A stretch of 64,000 nucleotides of DNA from Limnephilus marmoratus (GCA_917880885.1 OU862920.1:1178001-1242000), one strand, 5' to 3'; numbered from the stretch's first letter, positions 10,550-22,145 are shown. Made by a program: numbers and translations. Notes: generated by a model from the letters alone, not told the origin.

Positions 10550-10931
10550 CAGGGTGTTAAGGGACGTACTTGACTTACTTTAACCAGTGATTCCTGACAT
10601 TATTTGGAGTAAAAAATGTATATGAAATTTTGGTATCCGGTGACTTCTTGGATGACTTTTTTTTAATTTTTTCAAAATTTTTTTCTTCAAAATCAAACAA
10701 AAAAAAATTTCTTCTGCATGTCGTCACTGATCACTCAGCCGAGTAACTGACCAACCCCTAACCCCGCCTCTAACTGTCCAATACCTACCATTTTTATGTT
10801 TTTGTAGAAAAAATAAATAAAAAAAACTCCCAAAAAGTCACCGGAGACCAAAATTTTATTTACGTTTTTCACTCCAAATAATGTCAGGAATCACTGGTTA
10901 AAGTAAGTCAAGTACGTCCCTTAACACCTTG
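10550..10931. mobile_element. Tc1/mariner-like MITE with ~62-bp TIRs
   Basis: Ends CAGGGTGTTAAGGGACGTAC and the inverted CACCTTG end form inverted repeats of about 62 bp, running to ...CATTATTTGGAGT. Flanks are TA on both sides, but within TA microsatellites, so the duplication is suggestive rather than proven. The 258-bp interior is noncoding. Confidence 0.7.
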
Positions 10932-10969
10932 TATATATATATATACATATATTTGTATGTTATGGTTAA

Positions 10970-11375
10970 GGTTTTCACGGGTGTAAGATGTAAAACAATT
11001 TTCTCGGTTTACCCGCGTAACGTAGTCCTGAGAAGGACTTTTTAACTCCTGACGTTTCGGACAGATCACACTATCCATCTTCAGAGGCCTTATGTCTTTA
11101 GTTTTTGTCTCAAACTGATAGCTTTCGCATGTCTGTTTGGTCCAGAGTCCAAGACTTAAGTGAGTGCAAATCAATTCTTATGGCTAGAACGGAGTACCCG
11201 GGTTGAATGTGATTTATGGTGCTGGGGGTACGAGGTGGGGCCGGCAGTCATAAGACATAAGGTAAGACATAAGGCCTCTGAAGATGGACAGTGTGATCTG
11301 TCCGAAACGTCAGGAGTTAAAAAGTCCTTCTCAGGACTACGTTACGCGGGTAAACCGAGAAAATTGTTTTACATA
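10970..11375. mobile_element. Penelope-like element ends, head-to-head (family B)
   Basis: Two inverted arms of about 115-135 bp flank a unique centre of about 150 bp. Each arm, on its own outgoing strand, carries CTGAAGA (complement at 11078-11084; plus strand 11278-11284), a GGACAG/CTGTCC type hairpin and GAAA (plus strand 11304-11307). ACGT and a matching ACGT further on could form helix III. This is the layout of a hammerhead ribozyme, as described in Penelope-like terminal repeats. No ORF remains. Confidence 0.5.
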
Positions 11376-11754
11376 TATTTGTATATATATATATATGTAT
11401 ATATTTTCAATATAAACTCAGTAGGTAAAGCAAAAATATTTTTTTAATATTAATATTTAACTCTCAAAAAATTAGCAAAAAATTAAGTTGCATCAAAAAT
11501 CATACGAAATTAATTCTTTTAAGACCAATATTTCGTAATTTGAAACAAAAATAAATAAAATAAAAAATATTTATCCGCACAAGATATTTTCTCTACCTTT
11601 TGATAAAAAAATACATTTTAAGTTTATTTGGGTGTTTTGGTCACAAATCCAAATTTAAACCCCCCCCCCCCCCGGCTATTTGTTAGCTTTGGGAACTTTT
11701 GTAAAACCAAAGTTTACGAAACTTATGGAATTTTGTATCTATTAATTATTTTTA
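11376..11754. other. No gene recognised
   Basis: AT-rich sequence with a C run near 11660; nothing identified. Confidence 0.5.
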
Positions 11755-13150
11755 CATGAAACGATAAAAAACAAACAATACATTTTTGTAATAAATATGT
11801 ACGTGTTTTTATTTTTTCGTTATCAGTAATTTTAGTTAGAAAAAACGTAAGATGAGTGTCATTTTAAAAAAAATTGTGCGTTCAAAATTTTTATATTTGA
11901 AAAGCAAAGGTTTATTTCGGATTTCAAAATTTAAAAGCGTATTTCATCGCCTTTCAAAAACAGTTTTTAGTTTTCGGATACTATAAGAAATATTCCATTT
12001 ATTTGGATTTTATTGCAAAGCGGAAATATTTCGACCTTATGAAAAAATATGCCCGAGGCCTGAGGGATATGGGTCATATGAGAAAGGCCAAGTTGCCTTT
12101 CCTACGTTTGCTACACAAAATATCATATGTGCATAAAAAGTGCGCACAAAAATCCTGAATGCAAAATTTAAGAAAAAAATGTCGGTTTTAATAAAAAAAA
12201 TGTATATTAAGCCCACTTGTTTTCACCGAAACATGGTATCAAAAATAACTCTACAATTAATAAAAATAAATAAAAATATGGGTCCCTAATTTTTTTTTAA
12301 AGTTTTTTTTATTAAATATCCTAATATTCTAAAATACCCTAAGGATATTTTGTGCGCGCAACAACGATAAGTAGCTATAATAGCATATTCATGGACGCTA
12401 ACAATGGAACGCTCCTGTGAGCGGTGAGAGAAATTGAATGTTTGGTGTCTACACATTTGCAGATTGGTACATGCGTGGTCGGCAGAAATAATAATTCGGC
12501 TGCGGCTACGGATGACGCGCGTGGCTCACTCACACAAGGCCTGCATTCACTCACACATCTAGAGCGCGATTCTGACTACTGTCAGAGAGTGAAATAAAAG
12601 AGATTTTTTAAAATACCTATTCATAAATGTTCGCAGCGACCGGCAGCGCTCTTAAGCATTATTTTATTATATTTTACAAACGGTGGGTCGTGGGTCTCTC
12701 CTTGGTCACTCACGATACAAGTGGTACAAAATAATGGTAAAAAACAAAAAAGAATAGGTATATGAAATTTGCTAAAACATGGCGACCACATTTGGGTAAA
12801 CATAGAAAAATAAAACAATTCATATCCAATTTACTTAACCCATCAAGCCTCCACCATATTTTGTCATAATGTCAAAATATTTCCGATTTGGAATGAAATC
12901 CAAATAAATGGAATATTTCTGAACATATCTGAAAACTAAAAACTATTTTGAAATGTTATAAAATATGCTTCCAAATTTTATAAATTGAATTAATTGTATA
13001 ATTTTTTAAATATAGAGATTAGCATGCAAAAATAAATAAAAAGTTTTTAAAATGGCTCATTTTACGTTTTTCCTAACTAAAATTACTGATAACGAAAAAA
13101 AAACATACAATTTTATTATACGAATGTATTATAAACGTTATTGTCATCTT
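11755..13150. mobile_element. Element with long (~250-bp) terminal inverted repeats
   Basis: The segment 11815-12060 is repeated in inverse orientation at 12835-13100. Shared blocks include TTCGTTATCAGTAATTTTAG, ATATTCCATTTATTTGGATT and CGGAAATATTT. Weaker similarity extends to about 11755 and 13150. The ~780-bp centre is noncoding, with a GC-richer part at 12360-12590. It resembles a fold-back or long-TIR MITE; the superfamily is unknown. Confidence 0.6.
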
Positions 13151-13154
13151 ATTT

Positions 13155-13435
13155 TTGAAATAAAACTTCTTTACGCACGCTTGACTTCGGGAGTAAGCTG
13201 GTGAATGCGTGACGAGAGAAAAGTGTGATCGGACGAGGCGAACGGTCGGGCCATTACGCACGCTTGACTTGGGGAGTAAGTTGGTGAATGCGTGACGAAA
13301 GCGTTATGAAAAGTGTGATCGGGCGAGGCGAACGGTCGGACGAGGCGAACGGAAGTTGAGAGGGAGATATAAGTTAGTGAAGTTTTACTTCAGTCGTGTG
13401 GTCTAAAGCACACTAGTTTTTTTGTCATTCCATGT
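13155..13435 (+). mobile_element. R3 repeat with internal ~100-bp duplication
   Basis: Starts AAACTTCTTTACGCACGCTTG and ends GAAGTTTTACTTCAGTCGTG. Inside, the block GACTTSGGGAGTAAGYTGGTG to AAAAGTGTGATCGG is present twice. An inverted copy lies at 60090-60355. Terminal motifs resemble those of R1 and R2. Confidence 0.6.
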
Positions 13436-14400
13436 AAAAATAATTATTTAAAAAAAATCCCTAAGTTTTGCAATTTTTTTTCAAATTGCGATCTGAATCT
13501 TTGGCTTCAGAAAGGTATACGTTTTACTTTGTTGTTATCTTTAGTATAAAGCGTTGTATTTTCTCTTTCTAACTCAGTTTATATCACATTTCTCTTTATG
13601 GTAGTAAGGGAGACACAAAGTTTTCTATGAGACTTATATTTGTTCCGATAAGCGGGGTTAATCGCATTTGAAAACTAAACTATTATTTGCGTATATTTTC
13701 CAATCATCACCACATCAACGGTATCAATATAAATCAGTATCTAGTAGTTGAATTACCTCTCGCATTTTGCTTTTCTGTTCAGCCAAGGAAATCTCGTGTT
13801 CATATTCCTACAACTTATCACCCTCTTTCTGTTTTTTGTTTTTATCTATATTGTAGGTATCTATCTTTTGTTTAGTTCATGCGGGTGTTTTCATAGAGCT
13901 TTCGAGATGCCAGCGTCATACAATTCTGTGTGTTGCAGAATTACATGGCGTCGCCTTTCATGGCATTCGTATCTAGTTCCAGTTCCAGTGGGATATTCTT
14001 CTTATAGAGTATTCATGCGGCCGACGCCGACGGTTTTGTTTTCCAACAAAAGGCAATCTAAACCCTCTCCTCTCCCCTCGGGAACTTTTGTCAATAAGTC
14101 GCGTCGCGTCGCGTTCTCACAAAGCCACGACCAAACTGTATATACATTGTGAACCACCAGCCTGTGTACCTGTGGTATAATCGCTGGAGATTAAAGAGTC
14201 TGCACCGTGTGTGGCTCATATTCTTATGATGAAATAATGAAACACTGGCGCAGAACCACTGAATATTATAATAATTGTAGGATTTGTGAAGCTGTTTCCC
14301 TCAGGATTCGAGAAATTTCGAATGTTTATTTTTAGTTTCGTGTAGTGAAACATTTTCGCTCTCGAACTACTCATTGCATTGATCAGCACCGGCACAGATC
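13436..14400. other. No gene recognised
   Basis: One 134-codon open frame (13748-14152) starts at a non-ATG codon, has a hydrophobic N-terminal third and matches nothing I know. I do not call it a gene. Confidence 0.4.
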
Positions 14401-14401
14401 T

Positions 14402-14461
14402 TGGGCCGGTTGAACCTTCCTTCCCAGTGATCCGAATCAACCGCGCTACCGACCTTCCCAA
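14402..14461 (-). other. tRNA-like sequence (SINE head remnant)
   Basis: On the minus strand, GGTCGGTAGCGCGGTTGATT resembles an internal A box, and AAGGTTCAACC downstream resembles a B box. Stems of a functional tRNA are not evident. Best read as a tRNA-derived SINE fragment. Confidence 0.3.
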
Positions 14462-14648
14462 TTTCCGGTTTTTAAAATCGGCTCTTATTTAATACATTAA
14501 GTGCTTTAATTTCTTCTAATTTCAGAAAAATTGTAATATGTCCGCGTGTTTGTGTGTGATTGCCACCAAATGATAGAATGTCACCGACAATGAGTCTATC
14601 TGGTCGATCGGATGTCGGGAAAGTAGTTCATTTCCACATCCAATATTT

Positions 14649-15345
14649 AATAATAATAATTGGATGACTTCTATAGCGCCATTTTCGTGAGAAAATCACC
14701 TCAAGGGCGCTTTAAACATTCATTTATACATTTAATCTATACCTACATATATACCACAAGTGGCTTAAGATTTATAACTAATGACAATGACTTACAACTA
14801 AGACTTATATCACTAGTGACTTAGAACTATACCTATTTTTATAACCAAGTTTGCACTTGGAAGCCATAATACGAACAGAGCAGTATTGTTACTGCTCTAA
14901 TCGTGTCACGACTTGCAACAGTCTTACAATTTTTTATTTTTTATTTTATTTTTATGAGTAAAACCTCAAATTGTAATATTTAAATAAATGAAGACAATAT
15001 AAGCGAAACTCAATCGAAAATCTGGAAACAGAAAAATCAGAAAAAACATATTAGAGGTGTGTCAATATGTTTTTTCTGATTTTTCTGTTTCCAGATTTTC
15101 GATTGAGTTTCGCTTATATTGTCTTCATTTATTTAGAGTCTTACAATTAGTTATTTACGACTAACATACTTATTTACATTTATAACCACATGTTATAATG
15201 GTTACTGCCATAATACGAAGTCATTAAACGAATATAGCAGTATTGTTACTGCTCCATTCGTATTATGAGTGCAACTCTCTTAAAATTATTTACGACTAAC
15301 ATACTTATTTACATTTATAAACGCCCATTGTTACGATTACTGTTT
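14649..15345 (-). mobile_element. 3'UTR of an L2-like LINE, with an insertion
   Basis: Nearly matches the 3'UTR of the LINE at 43071-44936. It has the TAATAATAATAATTGGATGA terminus, GCGCCATTTTCGTGAG, the ACTTACAACTAAGACTTATA segment and a repeated ATACGAA...AGCAGTATTGTTACTGCTC hairpin. The copy is split by the element at 14932-15136. It holds no RT sequence. Confidence 0.7.
14932..15136. mobile_element. Palindromic repeat with 12-bp target duplication
   Basis: Flanked by AGTCTTACAATT at 14920-14931 and 15137-15148; the uninterrupted LINE 3'UTR copy at 43340 has only one. The body is a near-perfect inverted repeat whose arms run AATGAAGACAATATAAGCG to AACAGAAAAATCAGAAAAAA, with a short centre. 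Its left edge is T/A rich. The same arm sequence bounds the tRNA-like element at 60826-61090. Confidence 0.7.
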
Positions 15346-15592
15346 TTACGGAATTGCGTTAATTCATTCACGAACACATAATAAAAGTATCTAAATTTAT
15401 GTGGATGTATTTTAAAAGGTAAATAATAATAATGATTATTTTTGATCCATCACTAAGCAAGAATATCTTTAGTATGATTTATCTATCTATCTTCTACTTA
15501 CACGAAGGCGAGGATTTGATTAGTAAGCAAATCTTCAATTTTATACCGAAACTGATGAAAAATCGCACACTTGACCTTCAAGACAAGAGGAA

Positions 15593-15848
15593 GATCGCTA
15601 ACGATCTTTAAAATTAAATTTCTCTGTGAAGATTGGGCAACGCCGGGGACTTGAGCTAGTTAGTTATAAAACTATCATTGAAGAAGATGATAACACTAAT
15701 AATCTAAACGAAAATATGAAGATCGCTAACGATCTTTAAAATTAAATTTCTCTGTGAAGATTGGGCAACGCCGGGGACTTGAGCTAGTTAGTTATAAAAC
15801 TATCATTGAAGAAGATGATAACACTGATAATCTAAACGAAAATATGAA
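15593..15848. repeat. 128-bp tandem duplication
   Basis: Two almost identical copies, starting GATCGCTAACGATC at 15593 and 15721 and containing GCAACGCCGGGGACTTGAGC. They differ by about one base, so the duplication is recent. Confidence 0.85.
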
Positions 15849-16194
15849 AGAGAATGAGATTAGGAAAAATTGTTTGCAGTTCACACTTTTTCATAAATGA
15901 TATATTACTTGATGGGAATAACCTTCAAAGTTATAAAAAGAGAGTTGTTCTAATAAAAATTGAATATTCATTTAGTCTTTTACAAAAAGGTCAATAGGTA
16001 TTATCCATATAAATAAAATCGGATGTATTTATCCGAGACAGTACCTAGGTTACAAACCAGTTCATCGAACACTTGTTTCCAATGAAAAAGGTAGCTGCTA
16101 AAAATATGGAAAAAAATAGTCGAAAATAATATCGTTCATTCTGAAATTCGAAATATGAGATTGACAAAAATTACGTTTAAATAAGAGGTAGCCG

Positions 16195-16405
16195 AATTTT
16201 TATGGTAAGACGTTTGTCCCGGTAAGACGAGAGGTTCTGGGTTCAAATCATACTCGTAGTTGCAACCGTTATCGTTTTATTTATATGTGACCTGTTCTCT
16301 TTTATATTTTTATGGTAAGACGAGAGGTTCTGGGTTCAAATCATACTCGTAGTTGCAACCGTTATCGTTTTATTTATATGTGACCTGTTCTCTTTTATAT
16401 TTTTG
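16195..16405 (+). repeat. Duplicated tRNA-like (SINE) segment
   Basis: The sequence TATGGTAAGACGAGAGGTTC followed by TGGGTTCAAATCATACTC occurs twice, about 100 bp apart. GGGTTCAAATC resembles a polymerase III B box. No complete tRNA fold is visible. Confidence 0.45.
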
Positions 16406-16989
16406 TTTAGGTTATTATTGTAGTTTTCTTCTAAAATGATAAGGTATAAAAAAGAGAGTTGTTCTAATATTAATTATTATAAAACTGTCTGGAAATATTT
16501 ATAAGTGTATTCGTGAAACTATGACACGATTGTATTGTGCGTTGTGTCCCGCGCTTCTATGCCCGCCGATTTCGACTGCATTTATCGTTTCAAATAAGGC
16601 TGGTTCCTTATCAGGTACAGGTACAGGTACCAGGTGGTTTCCATCTAGGTACATAGGACCAGGAATTTACGTTGCCACCAGCGCATGTTCAATTATAATT
16701 GGAGACCGTGTTTTGATTTCGTAATAAGAAGTCTATTTATAATAGTTGTCCGGCAGTCTATTATCTTCACAATACAGATCGGACCTCTCAAACCAGTTTC
16801 TCGGCCGGCGAACATTTAGAGCTTTGCCTATTCATTCTATGCGCTGCCTATTTGTGATATGAAACAACTAATGATAACGTGCAAACAGTTTAGGTGATTT
16901 TACTTTCTTCTGTAGTTTCATTTTGACGTGAAAACATCACTTCTAAAACTTAAAATAGCGACACTAAAAAGATACACTCATCTACACTA
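16406..16989. other. No gene recognised
   Basis: Contains a small AGGTAC repeat near 16615-16660. Nothing else identified. Confidence 0.45.
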
Positions 16990-18258
16990 AAGCTTACACT
17001 AAACATACAAAAAACAAAATATCTCACATTTAGCGCTACCCTTGCAGGTCAACCCAAAACACCTCACCACCTCACAATACATAATATTAAGTGTAGCCTT
17101 GGAAATAATAACCATACTTGTAAATGCGAAACCCTTGAATGTGTTAAATCTATTAAATATTTAGGTATAATAGTGGATAACCACCTTAAATGGAAACAAC
17201 AAATTGAAAACACAGCTAATAAAGTGCGCAAGCTTATTTATATATTTATAGCATTGCGGGAAATTATAAAAACTCAAGACATTAAAAAAATATACTACGG
17301 GCTCTGTAACTCCGTCATAACCTACGGTTGCATTGGATGGGGTGGAACAGGATTAACAATATTATACCCGCTACTGAAGGCACAGAAATCCATTCTACGC
17401 GTCATTATGAAGAAACCCTTCAGATACTCGAGCGACGCTCTCTTCAAGGAGTTTAATGTGCTTGATGTTCGACAGTGTTACATAAAAAAAATAACAATCT
17501 GCGTCCACAAAAATAAAAACAAAACGATAACAGTCGATCATAATCATCAAACCAGAAGTAAGAGCAGAAACGACCTTTCTATTCCAACAAGCAATACTGC
17601 GGCTTACCAAAAAGTTTTCTCATACCTGGGACCAAAAATATACAACAAAATCCCCTCTCAATTTAAACTGTGTGAATTATCATCCTTCGGTACTAAAATT
17701 ACAAAATGGTTATTAGACTTAGGTAGGACAGATTCCGAAAAATTATTAAAAAACGTAGTCTGAGTTGATTTCTTCGATTTTGTATTTTGTATTTCCTAAA
17801 AAATATCTTTTTATTTTTCTTTCTTACATTTATATATTATATTTTACATGTACCTACCTGGATCTTATTGTTTATTACTGCTAATTTGTATTTTCCTAAA
17901 AAAATATTTCTTTTATTTTTCTTTCTTACATTTATATGTTATATTTTTATTTTATTTTATATTTTACATGTACCTACCTGGATCTTATTGTTTATTACTG
18001 CTGTATACCTAGAATAACACAACTTATATCTGATATTGTACCTAATATCTAAGTCACTCCCCCAATATGTACCATTATTGTTAATTATTATTGAATCCAT
18101 TAATGTGAAATTATGTACACGCAACCTGCCAATTTGACTGTCCTAAAACGGGAAACCTTCCTATTTGGACAGTCAAAGCTTCCTTTTATATTGTTATATC
18201 TTGTATGTAATAAATGTAATAATAATAAATAAATAAAATAAATAAAATAAATAAATAA
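16990..18258 (+). pseudogene. 5'-truncated LINE: RT C-terminal third and 3' tail
   Basis: The frame opens upstream of 17173 with LNIQKTKYLTFSATL and continues with KSIKYLGIIVDNHLKWKQQI. That is the KYLGxxxDxxLxWxxHI block that follows the catalytic core in Jockey/CR1-type LINE reverse transcriptases. It ends at a TGA near 17761. The RT active site and endonuclease are missing. The 3'UTR carries a local duplication (17810-17880 and 17925-18000, both with ACATGTACCTACCTGGATC). It ends in an AAATA-rich tail at about 18215-18258, as expected for this LINE type. Confidence 0.75.
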
Positions 18259-18261
18259 ATC

Positions 18262-18600
18262 TGTAGGATTTAGCCTGCGAGCGAATGAGATAGTATAAAC
18301 GGACTACTTTTTGTACGGTGCTTCCTCACTCTTGTTTACTTTAGTTTTCTGAAGGTTTAATTTTTACCGCTCTACTGTGAATTGCACACTCTGATTTTTT
18401 AAATGAAAACTTCCTTAGGGCCTTTGTGATTTGAAACTCGATAAAACGGAAACGAGCGACACTAAAGGAGACAAACATATACTCGTACATCCATAGGATT
18501 TAGCCTGCGAGAGAATGAGATAGAATAATCGGTCTCCTCTTTGTGCGGTGCTTCGTAGTCTTCCCATTCTTGTATACTTTAGTTAAATTTTAAAGAAAAT
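18262..18600 (+). mobile_element. Two R1 repeats head to tail
   Basis: Copy one (about 18262-18405) is truncated on the left and ends GTGAATTGCACACTCTGA. Copy two starts AATGAAAACTTCCTTAGGGC. Both carry GATTTAGCCTGCGAG followed by GAATGAGATAG and a GGTGCTTC motif. Confidence 0.6.
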
Positions 18601-18715
18601 ACTTAAGTTGTTGCTCATGATTCAAAGAAAATACTTAAGTTGAAAAGAAAATGCTTAAATTGAAAAGAAAATACTCGAGTTTAAAAGAAAATGCAAAAGT
18701 TTAAAAGAAAATTCA
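18590..18715 (+). repeat. 20- to 22-bp minisatellite
   Basis: Six degenerate copies of AAAGAAAATACTTAAGTTG. Confidence 0.75.
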
Positions 18716-18719
18716 TGTT

Positions 18720-19580
18720 CAGTGCAGGGAGATAAAAAAACTTCAAAGAACTTTAGAAATGGTTCCGTTGAATGAACACGGAGTGACTAAACTGTGTTGC
18801 AGCGCTGAGAGGCAATACTTAGTGCAATCGTAGATCTAACAGTCTCAGTTGATAGTCGCGCACGTCATGCAAGCGCTATGCCCAGTGCCGCTGCCCAGTG
18901 CTGCTGGCCAGCAGTGCCGCTGGCCAGAGCATAGAGCCCAGAGCAGTGCCCACTGACAGTAGGCGGTGCAGGTGAATTTGGAGACAAAGAAACAATATCG
19001 TTAGCGCTGGAGAAGTGTTCCGGCGCGAGGCGTCCGGTTCTGGGATTCCCGAGTCGGGCAGACGGGCAGTCAAACAGTCGAACAGTCGAGCAGTCGAGGT
19101 ACAAGTACAATGTACGTGCTCCGCAGTTCTATCTAAGCGGCTCAACATTCAACTGCCCGGTCTATCGGGTCTATCGAATTGTCGAACACAGCCATCGAGC
19201 TATCTCGTAACACTGCTGCGGTCTCTCTGTCTTTCGAACTGCCACTAATTGCCCGGCTCTTCGCTCCCAAATATCGGTACATCCTGAAGAGCAAAAAAAA
19301 ACACGCGCGATGTTTCGTAAGAGTACTCGTTCCTCCACCATTATGGACGCGATTGATTTTTAGAATTGCCGTTATTTTGTATGGTTATTTTTGTGCTGTG
19401 AAATCATGTTAAGTGTGCTGCAATCACGATTTTGGATTTGAATCGCTTTACGACTGTGTAACGTTACAAGACCGTTTTGGACGGAATACATAAAATATGT
19501 TTTATTGGCGATAAAAACATAAGGTATACTTTTGTTTAATTACTAATCTTAAAATATGCAAATTTTAAGAGGAAACCGGC
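18720..19580. other. GC-richer low-complexity interval, no gene called
   Basis: Contains local repeats of CCAGTGCYGCTGSCC (about 18880-18950) and CAGTCGAA-type units (19066-19104). Open frames here have repeat-driven composition and match no known family. Confidence 0.45.
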
Positions 19581-19599
19581 TGCGTTTGGTCTATACTCT

Positions 19600-20200
19600 A
19601 TACAGACATATTCCCCAATTTCCTCTCCGATTTTAGACACAAGTGCAAATATGTTTTAATATAATACAGATATCGACCTCTAGCGTGTCGGTACGTTTAA
19701 CTTTTTTTGACAAATTACTTCTAATAGGAGTTAGATTAGGTTAGGTTTAGGTCCCGCCAAAAATCGTTTAAATTCTTGGTTTGAACGCCATCTACAGAAG
19801 TACAGAAAATAAAATATCTATGCATTTTTATGAAAATTAAACTTACAGACAGAATGATACGATTTTAGATTTTCACGGCCAAAAATTATTTTATTATTAG
19901 TTTTTGGGGTATTATGCCGTGTTACGCTACCTCCTTCTTTAGCCAACGTTTCGGACAGCGTTTCAGTGTCCCTCATCTGCCCTGATGATGGACACTGCAA
20001 CGCTGTCCGAAACGTTGGCTAAAGAAGGAGGTAGCGTAACACGGCGTAATACCCCAAAAACTAATAACAAAAAAAAAAATTACAGACATTATATTTTTTT
20101 CTAACCTAGTTGATGAAAAAATCTCAAAATTCATTCCAGTTTTGGAGGAGACAAATGAAAAAAAAACTCCATTTTGGAGATTTTATTTAGATTTTAATAT
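19600..20200. repeat. Second copy of the 7780-8110 fold-back repeat
   Basis: Shares TATTCCCC, the CTAGCGTGTCGGTACGTTT segment and the CAGTTTTGGAG...AAATG right part with 7780-8110. A Penelope-like palindrome is inserted in it. TTACAGACA occurs on both sides of the insertion (about 19852 and 20080), a likely target duplication. Confidence 0.55.
19861..20078. mobile_element. Penelope-like element ends, head-to-head (family A)
   Basis: An inverted pair of about 105-bp arms around a short centre. The right arm on the plus strand has CTGATGA at 19982-19988, a GGACA/TGTCC hairpin, GAAA at 20009-20012, and ACG...CGT capable of helix III followed by A at 20038: a hammerhead-ribozyme-like core. The left arm has the equivalent with one core change. 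The same arm adjoins a Penelope-like GIY-YIG coding remnant at 51792-52247, which is why I assign it to PLE. Confidence 0.6.
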
Positions 20201-20745
20201 AATAAAATAATTATGTAACTTATTTCCACTTTAATTTATTTGACCGTAACCGGTTTCAGCCTGGTAAACCCCTTATTTAGTATTTGTTTTGCTAGAGTCA
20301 GTGCACTCACTTTTATGAAATTATGACGGAAGTAACCGTTGAAAACAAACATGTTCTCACATTGGTACACTGCAAGTCCTTCTTACACCCACCAGACTTC
20401 AGATTGAATACCACACTTAATCATATTCCTTATCACCTGATGCATCATCGAAGTACGTACTGATAAAAGTAGAAAATTTCGGCGAGGCGAAAGAATGCAA
20501 TCATTGACGTATTTCCCTGGAAATGCTCGTTTGCAGGTGGCGAAGATAAAATCGGTCGAATTAGTAAGTTTCATTTTTAGCAGGATTCACGTACTGAACA
20601 ATATTAGTCAATATTTATTAAATAAGAGTATTTAATTTATTTTTAATTTTTCAGAAAAAAAAATCCTTTTAAAATGCACATCACAAAAAACGCACTTATT
20701 TACCTAAAAATGTTTCGACGAAGCAGATCGAAAGAGAAAAAAAAT
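20201..20745. other. No gene recognised
   Basis: AT-rich; short open frames without family resemblance. Confidence 0.45.
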
Positions 20746-20747
20746 CA

Positions 20748-20978
20748 GACGGTGCAATTCGCATGCGGTAAAAGTGAAACCTTCAGAAAACTAAAATGAA
20801 CAAGAGTGGGGAGGCTACGAAGCACCGCACAAAGAGTAGACTGATTATACTATCTCATTCTCTCGCAGGCGAAATCCTATAGATGTATGTGTTTGTCTGT
20901 TTTTAGTGTCACTTTTTCGTTTCATCTAGTTTAAAATCACAACAGTGCTAAAGAAGTTTTCACTTCAAAAACGCACAA
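20748..20978 (-). mobile_element. R1 repeat, near complete
   Basis: Runs from CAGACGGTGCAATTCGCATG through GAAGTGAAACCTTC-type and GAGGCTACGAAGCACCG motifs to AAAGAAGTTTTCACTTC. The two inner terminal motifs, GTGAAACCTTC and GAAGTTTTCACTTC, are inverted relatives. It is noncoding and serves as the reference for the R1 family. Confidence 0.6.
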
Positions 20979-21454
20979 AATGACATATTCAACTCATTTT
21001 TGGATTTATTGTCTTTGACAACATTTCAAATTTCCGCTGCCGATATCTAAGTAAGTAATAAACTATGTATGTTTTTCAACGAAATAAGAAATGCATTACC
21101 ACTTGTATTTTGTAAATGCTTCTAAAGTTAGATTATTCTAAGCTCATTCACGTTGTACGACTTCTCATCAGATAATATCAGAATAAGAATATACTTTGGG
21201 CATGTGCAGTGCATCAATCAATATGGAATTTCAACCGATTGAATAATAATACGAATACAAGCAAAGAAGGATTTGCCATTCAACGAGAACTTGATCTGCT
21301 AATAAGTAAGTACTGAGTTGATCTAATGTTCAGCCGGTTTGCTGCTCTGTTGCTCTGCCGCTCTGAAACGCCCGGGTGTATTCGATTAATTAGTTCATAT
21401 TATTATGACCGTTTTATAATGGCATTCCACTTAATACTCATTTGTTATTAAATT

Positions 21455-21715
21455 TAAGCTTTATTTTTGAAGTGAAACTTCTATAGTCCCGCTATGAGTT
21501 GGATTTCGGATGAAACAGAAATGACGATTACTGCACCTGAGACGCATCGACTGCGCTCGTTGACCGCTTTGATTATGGTGTCACTTTTAAAGGCTCCTAT
21601 TGGTTGAGATATGAAACGGAAATTGCGCTGCTCTGCGCTCATTGGTCGCTTTGATTATGACCTCATTTTTTAAGTATTGGTTGGTTTTAGTAAAGTTTCG
21701 CTTCTACCATGTGCA
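21455..21715 (+). mobile_element. R2 repeat, uninterrupted copy
   Basis: Starts GAAGTGAAACTTCTATAG and ends near ATGTGCACTCGA. The interior includes two diverged halves, each with a CGCTTTGATTATG block (GAYCGCTTTGATTATG). Used to define the insertion point of the LINE at 394. Confidence 0.6.
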
Positions 21716-22039
21716 CTCGATTTTTTTTGTATACCACCAGCCAGTTTTAGTATGAAATATTTAATGCTAAGTGCTTATGCAAGTTTTTTCCTTCTCATTT
21801 TAATAATTTCAAATTTTTGTCTTAAGGTGACGCACCAAGTCATGTGAAATTCGGGATCAGTCCGTTAACAATAAAACCCTTTACGTAGAAGACGATAACC
21901 GCTTGTTTTATTTACTCACGAACAAACATCCCCCGAAAAGCGTATTTTATTTTATTTTGCGGAGCTCCGGCACCAGCATTTTACGACCATTTTCTAAAGA
22001 ATTTTATTTTCCGCATTATACAATAAAATCATAACCGAA

Positions 22040-22145
22040 AATGAGTTCGTAATTATAAGATTTTGATAGATGAAACAATTTAACTTTGTTTGAACCACTT
22101 ATATATTTGAGTAAAGCCTACCGGTTATGAACCAAGTTTAATTGA
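22040..22145 (-). mobile_element. Penelope-like element end (family D), inverted
   Basis: The minus strand reads ACCGGTAGGCTTTACTC, then AAGTGGTTCAAACAAAGTT, matching the plus-strand end at 24535-24600. With that end it forms inverted termini around the intervening 2.4 kb. Confidence 0.55.

Noticed and set aside
13748..14152. 134-codon frame with a hydrophobic N-terminus
   Set aside because: No ATG at the start, no recognised motif, AT-driven hydrophobicity.
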